Part shown: in pieces, positions 26,365-33,610 of the stretch
Layout: every line of letters starts with the position of its first letter
Numbering within the stretch: position 1 is the stretch's first letter
Source: Geothrix sp. 21YS21S-2
GTDB lineage: Bacteria; Acidobacteriota; Holophagae; Holophagales; Holophagaceae
Direction: 5' to 3'
Assembly (NCBI RefSeq): GCF_030846775.1
Contig: NZ_CP132910.1
Location: 716,001 to 780,000, forward strand
Length of the DNA: 64,000 nucleotides
The notes under the pieces: model-generated
Told to the model about the DNA's origin: nothing
The model's input: the letters and a program-made list of their open reading frames with translations, nothing else
Databases searched by the model: none
Translations under genes and position numbers: made by a program

Positions 26365-27471
26365 GTGAGAACTTTGGCGCAAGTGGGGCGAGTTGATCTA
26401 ACTGTGGAGCAATTCAGACGCCTTGAGGAAATGGCGCGGAGCCGGACCTTGCCTGCGCGCAGCGTCCTGCGGGCCAAGATTGTTCTTCATCGAGCTTCTG
26501 GCGAGTCCTTTCGTGACATCGGCCAGGCTTTGGGCTGTGATCATCGGACTGCTTGGCAATGCCTCAAGCGATGGGAGGAAGCGGGCTTCGATGGCCTCGA
26601 GAGGGAACGCCCAGGTCGAGGCCGGAAGTCTTGGGTGATTGCTTTGAAGGGGCAAGAGGTGCTCCATAAGACGACGCAGGAACAGCCCGTCAATGCCACG
26701 CACTGGAGCCGGGCCTCCATGGCGCAGGCCACCGGGGTGAGCGAGAGCACGGTGGGACGCATTTGGCGCCAGAATGGCCTCAAGCCGCACCGCACCGTTG
26801 GTTTCAAGTTAAGCAACGATCCTCATTTCGAAGAGAAGTTGGTGGACATCGTGGCCCTGTATCTGGACCCTCCGGAGCATGCCATCGTGCTGAGCGTAGA
26901 TGAGAAGAGCCAGATTCAGGCCCTGGACCGGACTCAGCCTGGCCTACCGATGAAGAAGGGTCGCTGCGGCACCATGACGCACGACTACAAGCGCAATGGA
27001 ACGACCACCCTCTTTGCGGCCATGAACACGCTGGATGGTACGGTGATCTCGGCCACGATGCCACGTCATCGCCATGAGGAGTGGCTGAAGTTCCTCAAGC
27101 GGCTTGAGCGGGGTACGTCGAAGCGACTCGCTCTGCACATCATTTGCGACAACTACGCCACCCACAAACATCCGGCGGTCAAAAGCTGGTTGAAAGGCCA
27201 TTCGAGGGTCCACGTTCACTTCACCCCCAGCAGTTCATCGTGGTTGAACATGGTGGAGCGATTTTTCCGGGACATCACGGAGAACCGCATCCGAAGGGGT
27301 ATTTTCAGATCCGTCCCGGAACTCGAAGCAGCGATCCACACCTATATCGCGAGACACAATGCCGCTCCGAAACCATTTGTTTGGACCGCGTCCGCGAACG
27401 ATATCCTCGCCAAGGTGACACGAGCACGGCAGGCCCTCGCGGCCATTCGGACGGCCTCTGCCAAGGGTTGA
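26365..27471 (+). CDS. IS630-family transposase (DDE type)
   Basis: A 368-residue, apparently intact transposase. The N-terminal helix-turn-helix region (ESFRDIGQALGCDHRTAWQCLKRW) is followed by a second DNA-binding stretch with GVSESTVGRIWRQNGLKP. The catalytic acids are in VLSVDEKSQIQALDR, IICDNYATHKHP and SSWLNMVERFFRDITENR, the D-D-E pattern of the family. The GTG at 26365 gives MRTLAQVG as N-terminus; later starts are possible because no clear ribosome site is present. With intact ends and catalytic residues, the element may still be active. Confidence 0.9.
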   Translation: MRTLAQVGRVDLTVEQFRRLEEMARSRTLPARSVLRAKIVLHRASGESFRDIGQALGCDHRTAWQCLKRWEEAGFDGLERERPGRGRKSWVIALKGQEVLHKTTQEQPVNATHWSRASMAQATGVSESTVGRIWRQNGLKPHRTVGFKLSNDPHFEEKLVDIVALYLDPPEHAIVLSVDEKSQIQALDRTQPGLPMKKGRCGTMTHDYKRNGTTTLFAAMNTLDGTVISATMPRHRHEEWLKFLKRLERGTSKRLALHIICDNYATHKHPAVKSWLKGHSRVHVHFTPSSSSWLNMVERFFRDITENRIRRGIFRSVPELEAAIHTYIARHNAAPKPFVWTASANDILAKVTRARQALAAIRTASAKG

Positions 27472-27491
27472 CGGCGAACCTGCCTTTTTCT

Positions 27492-27631
27492 TTTCCTCGG
27501 TATCCTCGGCCTCCTCGGCGCCTCGGCGATGGCTTTCTCAAGTATCAGTCGGAGCAAAGATTACATGCGCCGAAGCACCCGTCGAAAAGCCCATCGCCGA
27601 GGCGCCGAGGAGGCCGAGGATACCGAGGAAA
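27492..27631. repeat. Palindromic repeat, copy 2 (perfect 41-nt arms, 58-nt loop)
   Basis: Left arm 27492-27532 begins TTTCCTCGGTATCCTCGG and continues with CCTCCTCGG and CGCCTCGGCGATGG; right arm 27591-27631 is its exact reverse complement over all 41 bases. The arm is made of repeated CCTCGG-type units at roughly nine-base spacing. It lies inside the IS630 element, 20 bases after the transposase stop and 60 bases before the GxxExxY start. The perfect arms suggest this copy is young. Related copies are at 7548-7699 and 60633-60780. Confidence 0.88.
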
Positions 27632-27691
27632 GAATTCTGGCCTGAACGTCCCGGCGTGATTGAGCGCACTCCTGACCCGAAGGAGGAAGTC

Positions 27692-28111
27692 ATGGGTCGG
27701 CATTGGGGCGAAGATTGGGGCGACAACTATCCCCATCGAGATATCACCGAAGCCATCATCCTCGCTGCCATCAGGGTGCAGATAGTTCTGGGGCCTGGAC
27801 TCCTGGAAAATGCCTACAAGGCTTGCCTCGCCCATGAACTCAGGTTGGCCGGACACGAGGCCCTACGCGAGGTTCACCTCGACATCACCTACAAGGAATT
27901 GTGCGTCGAGAATGCCTACATCATGGATATCGTGGTGGACCACAAGGTGGTCGTCGAGGCGAAGGCCATTGCGAAGTTTTCGGATGCCGACTTCGCCCAA
28001 CTGAATAGCTGCCTCCACTTTGCAAATTTCGAAGTGGGCCTGCTGATCAATTTTCATAACTGGCCCCTCAAGGACGGGGGCATCAAGCGACTCGTCAACA
28101 CCAAGCCCTGA
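27692..28111 (+). CDS. GxxExxY-family protein (PD-(D/E)XK-nuclease-like)
   Basis: A 139-residue protein of the GxxExxY family. The name motif is seen as GPGLLENAY, followed by KACLAHELRLAG, the strand AYIMDIVVDHKVVVEAKAIAKF (D...E-x-K, the PD-(D/E)XK nuclease core) and VGLLINFHNWPLKDGGIKRLVN, the family's ending. The ATG at 27692 has a near-perfect AAGGAGG upstream; an in-frame GTG 36 bases earlier is less likely. It lies inside the IS630 inverted repeats, between a palindromic repeat and the right end. The biological role of this family is not established to my knowledge; a nuclease linked to repeats is a reasonable guess. Confidence 0.85.
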   Translation: MGRHWGEDWGDNYPHRDITEAIILAAIRVQIVLGPGLLENAYKACLAHELRLAGHEALREVHLDITYKELCVENAYIMDIVVDHKVVVEAKAIAKFSDADFAQLNSCLHFANFEVGLLINFHNWPLKDGGIKRLVNTKP

Positions 28112-28170
28112 ACTGGACCCGAGGCGAAGGGGGGGGACAAGGTGTTACCTGTTCTTCTGGCGGCCTACAC

Positions 28171-28445
28171 TAGGAGCCTGTCTACGTAATGGGAGGCCCC
28201 GCGACGGCGCCCAGAAGCGTGATTATCGAGCGCAAGGCCCGCAGGAGGATTAGGTCAATCCTTCAAGGGACTTGCACACGATAAGCGCGCTTCTGGGCGC
28301 CGCCCTTCGGGTGATGGCAGCGGGGCCAGCAACTCTGCGTCAGGCTCGTCAACCGCAGTCCCGCTGCGGCTTTCCTCGCCTTCCTTGATTTGCTAGCCCC
28401 GGTGCCATCATCGCGGGGCCTCCTATTGCGTAGACAGGCTCCTAG
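28171..28445. mobile_element. Palindromic element B (267 bp, branched cruciform-like fold, flanked by CTAG)
   Basis: Between CTAG at 28171 and CTAG at 28442 lies a unit in which nearly every base can pair. Outer arms 28173-28205 and 28411-28443 match at 31 of 33 positions. Inside, arms 28206-28228 and 28279-28301 match at 21 of 23 (GGCGCCCAGAAGCG is the perfect core), with AGGATT/AATCCT near the tip. A second inner hairpin uses 28313-28332 and 28390-28409 (18 of 20), capped by CCGCAG/CTGCGG. A short CCC-TTC-GGG hairpin joins them. The result is a multi-way junction. No gene is inside. Its right CTAG supplies the stop codon of the neighbouring oxidoreductase gene. Confidence 0.8.
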
Positions 28446-30082
28446 TACTCCGTCGCGTAGTCCCCGGCCTTGACGTTTCTCTGGAACGGCAGGAACGGCG
28501 CGGCGCCGCAGGTCTGGGCGATCCATTCGGCCACCCGGATGCCGTCCACGGCGGCCGAGGTGATGCCCCCGGCGAAGCCGGCGCCTTCGCCGCAGGGGTA
28601 GAGACCCGGGTGGCTCACGCTCTGGCCGTCCTCGCCCCGGATCATCTGCACCGGGCTGCTGGTGCGGCTCTCGATGGCCAGCAGCAGGGCCTGGCGGCTG
28701 GCGAAGCCGTGGATCTTCTTGTCGAAGTCGGGGATGGCGCCCCGCAGCTGCTCCTGGACGAAGTCCGGCAGGCAGGTGCCGACGTCGGCGGGCACGGCGA
28801 AGGGGCGGAAGCTGGTGGGGGGCAGGTTTCCCGAGGCCCGGCCCTTGAGGAAGTCCTGGACGCTCGTGGCGGGCGCGCCGTAGGTCTCGCCCGCGGCGCG
28901 GAAGGCGGCCTGCTCCCACTTGCGCTGGAAGTACATGCCGGCCAGCAGGTGGTCCGAGCCGAAGTCGGCGGTGTTCACCTTGGCCACCAGGCCCGAGTTG
29001 GCGAAGCCCGAGTCGCGCCGGGCGTTGCTCATGCCGTTGACCACCACGCCGCCGGGCTCCGAGGCGCACTGGATCACCTCGCCGCCGGGGCACATGCAGA
29101 AGGAATAGGCCGCCCGGGCGGGGCCGAAGTTGCACACCACCTTGTAGTCGGCCGGCGCCAGGCTGGGGTGGCCCTTGGAGGGGCCGTACTGGGACTGGTC
29201 GATGAGCACCTGGGGATGCTCGACCCGCACCCCCATGGCGAAGGCCTTCTGGCGCATGGCCACGCCGTGGCGGTGGAGCATCTCGAAGGTGTCCCGGGCG
29301 CTGTGGCCGGGGGCCAGGACGATGGCCTCGCAGGCGATCTCCTCCCCGCTGTCCAGCACCGCCGCGGCCACGGCCCCGTCCCGGAAGCGGATGTCCGCGA
29401 GCCGGGCGCGGAACCGGTACCGCGCGCCCCGGGCCTCGGCCTCCTTGCGGATGAGCACCGAGCACTTGCGGATGACGTCGGTGCCCACGTGGGGGCGGGC
29501 CAGGTAGAGCACTTTAGGGTTGGCTCCGAACTTCACGAATGTCTCGATTACGAAACGGATCGCGGGGTGCCCGATGCGGGTGGTGAGCTTGCCGTCCGAG
29601 AAGGTGCCCGCGCCGCCCTCCCCGAACTGGGCGTTGGCGTTGGGGTCCAGCACGGCCTCGTTCCAGAGGCCGGCCACGGCCCGCACGCGCTCGCTCATGG
29701 GCGCGCCCCGCTCCAGCACGACGGGCTCGATGCCGTAGTCCAGGAGCCGCAGCGCGCAGAAGGTCCCGGCGGGGCCACTGCCCACCACCACCACCCTCGG
29801 CCTTCGCTCCACGGGGGGCACGGCCCAGGCCACGGGCCGGGGCGCGGCGTCGAGCTGGGCGCCCCTGGGCAGGGACAGGTCCGCGAGGTCGCGCCCGGTA
29901 TCGAAGGCCAGGGCCGCCAGGAACCGGATGGAGCCCTTGTGGCGGGCGTCGAGGCTCAGGCGCTCCAGCACGGGCTCCAGGTAGTCCGCGGGCCGGCCCC
30001 CGAGGAGGGCGGCCAGGGTCTCCTGGAGGGGGTTCTTCTCCTCGCCGAGCGCCAGGGGGAGGTTCGAGATGAGGTATCGCAT
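28442..30082 (-). CDS. FAD-dependent oxidoreductase (NAD(P)/FAD dehydrogenase family)
   Basis: A 546-residue flavoprotein. The dinucleotide-binding loop VVVVGSGPAGTFCALRLLDYG begins near residue 97, and the acidic end of strand 2 is in VVLERGAPM. A GEGGAGTFSDGKL block and the C-terminal GLYPCGEGAGFAGGITSAAVDG, which binds the flavin ribityl chain, define a family of uncharacterised dehydrogenases related to HI0933/geranylgeranyl-reductase-like proteins. The first 90 residues form an extra alpha/beta domain. GGAG precedes the ATG. The TAG stop is formed by the CTAG border of element B; the product otherwise looks full length. The substrate is unknown. Confidence 0.82.
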   Translation of the reverse strand: MRYLISNLPLALGEEKNPLQETLAALLGGRPADYLEPVLERLSLDARHKGSIRFLAALAFDTGRDLADLSLPRGAQLDAAPRPVAWAVPPVERRPRVVVVGSGPAGTFCALRLLDYGIEPVVLERGAPMSERVRAVAGLWNEAVLDPNANAQFGEGGAGTFSDGKLTTRIGHPAIRFVIETFVKFGANPKVLYLARPHVGTDVIRKCSVLIRKEAEARGARYRFRARLADIRFRDGAVAAAVLDSGEEIACEAIVLAPGHSARDTFEMLHRHGVAMRQKAFAMGVRVEHPQVLIDQSQYGPSKGHPSLAPADYKVVCNFGPARAAYSFCMCPGGEVIQCASEPGGVVVNGMSNARRDSGFANSGLVAKVNTADFGSDHLLAGMYFQRKWEQAAFRAAGETYGAPATSVQDFLKGRASGNLPPTSFRPFAVPADVGTCLPDFVQEQLRGAIPDFDKKIHGFASRQALLLAIESRTSSPVQMIRGEDGQSVSHPGLYPCGEGAGFAGGITSAAVDGIRVAEWIAQTCGAAPFLPFQRNVKAGDYATEY

Positions 30083-30189
30083 GGCGCTCCTCGGCGTAGG
30101 GGATTCTTCGGAATCAAGGCCGGAACGAGGATTATACGATCCGGGGCCCCGGCGTCATAATGAAGTTCAACCCGTTGACGGCGAGGCCC

Positions 30190-31257
30190 ATGACCCGATC
30201 CTTCGATCCCTATGCCCTGCTCCGGCCCCTGATCTTCAGGATGAACCCGGAACTGGCCCACCATGCGGCCTTCACCCTGGGCGGACTCGCCCAGCGGATC
30301 CCCGGGGTCCTGGGGCTCACCCGCTCCCTGTGCGGACAGCCGGACCCGGGCCTGGCCCGGGAGGTGTTCGGACTGCGGTTCCCCTCACCCGTGGGCCTGG
30401 CCGCCGGCCTGGACAAGGGGGCCGAGCTGCTGCCCCTGTGGAAGGCCCTGGGCTTCGGCTTCGTGGAGATCGGCACCGTGACCCCCCGGGCCCAGGCGGG
30501 CAACCCCAAGCCGCGGGTCTTCCGGTTTCCCGAGGAGAACCTCATCCTCAACCGCATGGGCTTCAACTCCGAGGGCGTGGAGGTGGTGGCCCGCAGGCTC
30601 CGGCACCGGCCCCCGGGCCTCGTGGTGGGCGGCAACATCGGCAAGAACAAGGAGACCCCCGAGGAGGAGGCGCTGCTGGACTATGCCGCCGCCTTCCGCG
30701 CCATCGCGCCCCTGGTGGACTACGTGGCCCTGAACATCTCCTCCCCCAACACTCCGGGCCTGCGGCGGCTGCAGGCCCCCGAGCAGCTCAAGCCCCTCCT
30801 GGAGGGCGTGCTGGCCCTGCGCAGGGAGCTGGGGCTGGAGAACCAGCCGCTGCTGGTCAAGCTGGCGCCCGACCTGGACGCGCAGGAACTGGACGCCACG
30901 GTGGACGTCATCGTGGCCAGCGGCGTCACCGGGCTCATCGCCACCAACACCACCCTGGACCGCAACATCGTCTCGGAGATGAACCGCGCCAAGGTCGAGG
31001 CGCTGGGCATGGGCGGACTTTCCGGACGCGGCCTCAAGATCAAGGCCCGGGAAGTGCACCGCCAGGTGCTGAGCCGCATCCCGTCCCGGATCAAGCTCAT
31101 GGCCTGCGGCGGCATCGGCAGCGGCGAGGACGCGGCCGTGGCCCTGCAGGACGGCGCGGCCCTGGTGCAGATCTACTCGTCGCTGATCTTCGAAGGACCC
31201 CTCCTGGTGGGGCGAATGAACCGGGATCTCGCGGAGCGCACGTACTACTCCGGGTGA
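30190..31257 (+). CDS. pyrD: Dihydroorotate dehydrogenase, class 2 (quinone-dependent)
   Basis: Oxidises dihydroorotate to orotate in pyrimidine synthesis, passing electrons to quinone at the inner membrane. The 355-residue product has an N-terminal amphipathic helical region (YALLRPLIFRMNPELAHHAA) characteristic of class 2 enzymes, then VGLAAGLDKGAELLP, EIGTVTPRAQAGNPKPR, LNRMGFNSEG, and NISSPNTPGLR, where the catalytic base is Ser. IATNTT and ACGGIGSGEDA bind FMN. ATG at 30190 is preferred for the typical start; an ATG at 30160 would add ten residues. The MDR gene begins 13 bases downstream. Confidence 0.93.
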   Translation: MTRSFDPYALLRPLIFRMNPELAHHAAFTLGGLAQRIPGVLGLTRSLCGQPDPGLAREVFGLRFPSPVGLAAGLDKGAELLPLWKALGFGFVEIGTVTPRAQAGNPKPRVFRFPEENLILNRMGFNSEGVEVVARRLRHRPPGLVVGGNIGKNKETPEEEALLDYAAAFRAIAPLVDYVALNISSPNTPGLRRLQAPEQLKPLLEGVLALRRELGLENQPLLVKLAPDLDAQELDATVDVIVASGVTGLIATNTTLDRNIVSEMNRAKVEALGMGGLSGRGLKIKAREVHRQVLSRIPSRIKLMACGGIGSGEDAAVALQDGAALVQIYSSLIFEGPLLVGRMNRDLAERTYYSG

Positions 31258-31270
31258 GAGGAGGACGGCC

Positions 31271-32281
31271 ATGAAGTCCTACGAATACGCCAGACTCGGA
31301 CTGGAGAACCTGGCCCTGGTGGAGCGGCCCGAGCCCCTGCCGGGTCCGGGGGAGGCGCAGGTGCGGTTCCATGCCGCGTCGCTCAACTTCCGGGACCTGC
31401 TCTTCGGCCAGGGTTCCTACAACCCCAACCCGCGCCTGCCGGCCATTCCCGGCTCCGACGGGGCCGGGGAGGTCACGGCCGTGGGCGAGGGCGTCACCCG
31501 CTGGAAGGTGGGCGACCGGGTGTGCCCGGCCTTCATGCAGGACTGGGTGGACGGTCCCCTGACGCCGGCCCTGCAGCGCTCCGCCCTGGGCGCCGGGGAC
31601 CGGGACGGGGTGCTTCGGGAATTCGGCGTCTTCCCCGAGCAGGGGCTCTCGCCCATCCCGGAGCACCTCTCCTTCGAGGAGGCGGCCACCCTGCCCTGCG
31701 CGGCGCTGACGGCCTGGAACGCGCTTGTGGAGATCGGCGGCATCAAGGCCGGCGACACCATCCTCACCCTGGGCACCGGCGGCGTCTCGCTCTTCGCGCT
31801 CCAGCTTGCCAAGCTGCACGGCGCGCGGGTGATCGCAACCTCCGGCAGCGACGCCAAGCTCGAGACGGCCCGGGCCCTGGGGGCCGACGCGACCATCAAC
31901 TACGTGGCCACGCCGGACTGGGACAAGGAGGTCCTGCGCCTCACCGGCAAGCGCGGCGTGGATCACGTGGTGGAGGTGGGCGGCGCGGGCACCCTGGCCC
32001 GGTCCCTCAACGCCACCCGCATGGGCGGCCTGGTCACGGTGATCGGCGTGCTGGCCCAGGGCGGCGGCCTGGACCCGGTGAAGATCCTCATGAAAGGGCT
32101 GCGGCTCCAGGGGGTCTTCGTGGGCTCCAGGCGCATGTTCGAGGACATGTCCCGGGCCATCGCCCTCGCGCGCCTGAAGCCGGTCATCGACCGCACCTTC
32201 GCCTTCGCGGAGGTGCCCGGGGCCCTGGCCCGCATGAAGAGCGGGGCCCACACGGGGAAGATCGTGATCCGGATGGTGTGA
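31271..32281 (+). CDS. Zinc-independent alcohol dehydrogenase-like (MDR, quinone-oxidoreductase type)
   Basis: A 336-residue medium-chain dehydrogenase/reductase. The N-terminal GroES-like domain has SLNFRDLLFGQGSY and IPGSDGAGEVTAVGEGV; the nucleotide-binding domain has ILTLGTGGVSLFALQLAKLHGARVIATSGS. The catalytic zinc ligands of alcohol dehydrogenases are absent (Cys replaced in the SLNFRD segment), as in quinone oxidoreductases and crotonyl-CoA-like enzymes; NADPH is probably the donor. A strong AGGAGG-type site precedes the ATG. It lies between pyrD and a glycosyltransferase on the same strand with gaps near 12 bases, so co-transcription is likely; the substrate is unknown. Confidence 0.87.
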   Translation: MKSYEYARLGLENLALVERPEPLPGPGEAQVRFHAASLNFRDLLFGQGSYNPNPRLPAIPGSDGAGEVTAVGEGVTRWKVGDRVCPAFMQDWVDGPLTPALQRSALGAGDRDGVLREFGVFPEQGLSPIPEHLSFEEAATLPCAALTAWNALVEIGGIKAGDTILTLGTGGVSLFALQLAKLHGARVIATSGSDAKLETARALGADATINYVATPDWDKEVLRLTGKRGVDHVVEVGGAGTLARSLNATRMGGLVTVIGVLAQGGGLDPVKILMKGLRLQGVFVGSRRMFEDMSRAIALARLKPVIDRTFAFAEVPGALARMKSGAHTGKIVIRMV

Positions 32282-32292
32282 TACCCTCCCTC

Positions 32293-33522
32293 ATGAATCC
32301 TCCGAGACTGACGCTTTTCCATCCGACCTTCGCGGCCCGCGGTGGAGCCGAGCTTCTGGCCCTGGACGAGGGCGAGTACCTGACCCGCCGCGGCGTGCGG
32401 GTGGACATCGTCACCTACGCCCACGATCCGGCCCTCTGGGGGGAGCGCCTGGAGCGAATGCCCGTGCGGGTCGCGCCCTGGCGGCCCTGGACCGACGTGT
32501 TCAGGGCCTGGACCCGGGCTTCCCGCCTGCGCATCCAGGGCCGGTCCGCCGTGCCGATGCTGGCGGAGGCCGACGTGGTGGTGGCCCACAACGCCCCCGC
32601 CAGCTCCATCCTGGGCGGCGCGCCGATCCGGGGCCGGAAGATCTGGCAGTGCAACGAGCCGCCCCGGAGCCTGCACCTGCGGGAGGCCAACCCGAACCTG
32701 GCCGCCCGGGCCGATGCCGTCCCGAAGGCCCCCGAGTGGGCCACGGAGGACTTCCGGGACGCCCTGCGCCGCCACGACGAGGCCCTGGCGCGCAAGGCCA
32801 CCTTCTTCCTCCGCCGCGGCCTCGACCTGGAGGGCGTGGCGGGCCTGGACCACATCTACGCCATCAGCGCCTTCAGCCGGGACGGCGCGCGGCGCATCTA
32901 CGGGCGCTGCCAGGAGGAGCCGGTCTTCCCCATCGTGCGGTTCCCGGAGGGCGGCTCCCGCCGCGCGGGCCTTTCCCGCTCGGGCCTGAACGTGCTCACC
33001 CACTCCCGCCTGGAGGCCGCCAAGAACATCGACACCGTGATCCGGGGCTTCGCCGCCTACCATGCCGGATCCCCGGGCAGCCGCCTCCACGTGGTGGGCG
33101 AGGGCCCCGTGCGGGCCCGTCTGGAGCAGTTGGCCGCCGAACTGCTGCCCGCGGACGCCTTCCTGTTCCACGGATACCTGCCGGCCGATGACCTGCGCCG
33201 GGTGTACGAGGCCTGCGACGTCTTCGCCCTGCTTTCCCTGGACGAACCCTTCGGCATGGTCTACCCCGAAGCCGCCGCCCGGGGCCTGCTGCTCATCGGT
33301 TCCGACCACGGGGGACCCTGCGAGATCCTCGAGGGGGGGGACCTGGGCTGGGTGTGCGACCCCTTCTCGCCCGGGGCGCTGGCGGAGGCGCTGGGGGCGG
33401 TGGCGGCCCTGGGCGACGGGGAGGTTGACCGGAGGAGGCAGCGGACGGACGACGCCTGCCGGGGCCGGTTCTCGGCGGAGGCGGCGGGGGCGGTCCTGGT
33501 TCGGGCCCTGAAGTTGAATTAA
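32293..33522 (+). CDS. Glycosyltransferase, GT4-like
   Basis: A 409-residue GT-B-fold transferase that should move a sugar from a nucleotide donor to a glycan or lipid. The N-terminal domain begins LTLFHPTFAARGGAELLALD; the C-terminal domain holds LTHSRLEAAKNIDTVIRGFAAY, LHVVGEGPVRARLEQL, DAFLFHGYLPADDLRRVYEACD and the donor-binding E-x7-E motif in DEPFGMVYPEAAARG. It starts 11 bases after the MDR stop; the longer open frame upstream is inside that gene. The stop is followed by a very AT-rich gap, so the operon probably ends here. Confidence 0.87.
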   Translation: MNPPRLTLFHPTFAARGGAELLALDEGEYLTRRGVRVDIVTYAHDPALWGERLERMPVRVAPWRPWTDVFRAWTRASRLRIQGRSAVPMLAEADVVVAHNAPASSILGGAPIRGRKIWQCNEPPRSLHLREANPNLAARADAVPKAPEWATEDFRDALRRHDEALARKATFFLRRGLDLEGVAGLDHIYAISAFSRDGARRIYGRCQEEPVFPIVRFPEGGSRRAGLSRSGLNVLTHSRLEAAKNIDTVIRGFAAYHAGSPGSRLHVVGEGPVRARLEQLAAELLPADAFLFHGYLPADDLRRVYEACDVFALLSLDEPFGMVYPEAAARGLLLIGSDHGGPCEILEGGDLGWVCDPFSPGALAEALGAVAALGDGEVDRRRQRTDDACRGRFSAEAAGAVLVRALKLN

Positions 33523-33540
33523 TTAAACATCATAATACGA

Positions 33541-33587
33541 TTCAAATTTGAAGCAGCACTTGCATGCCCATTAAAAAACAATATTTT
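33541..33587 (+). promoter_or_regulatory. AT-rich promoter region before the first TIG lipoprotein gene
   Basis: A perfect 12-base palindrome, TTCAAATTTGAA (33541-33552), is followed by a -35-like TTGCAT (33560-33565), a 16-base spacer and a -10-like TATTTT (33582-33587). The ATG of the lipoprotein gene is at 33611 with CGGAG before it. The AT content is striking against the flanking genes. The palindrome could be an operator. Confidence 0.5.
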
Positions 33588-33610
33588 ATTTATATCTTTT
33601 CGGAGTGCCC

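Larger units (their letters stand above)
26305..28173 (+). mobile_element. IS630-family insertion sequence carrying passenger DNA
   Basis: Both ends are visible: GTGTAGGCCGCCAGAA at 26307-26322 and its exact reverse complement at 28156-28171, with weaker matching for about 14 bases further in. A TA dinucleotide flanks each end (26305-26306 and 28172-28173), the target duplication expected for IS630/Tc1 elements. The transposase fills only 26365-27471. About 680 bases between its stop and the right end hold a palindromic repeat (27492-27631) and a GxxExxY-family gene (27692-28111). IS630 elements are usually about 1.0-1.2 kb, so this is an enlarged, cargo-bearing form or one invaded by a second element. 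Confidence 0.88.

Noticed and set aside
25696-28445. Prophage or genomic island
   Set aside because: No integrase, attachment-site duplication or phage structural genes. The inserted DNA is explained by short elements.
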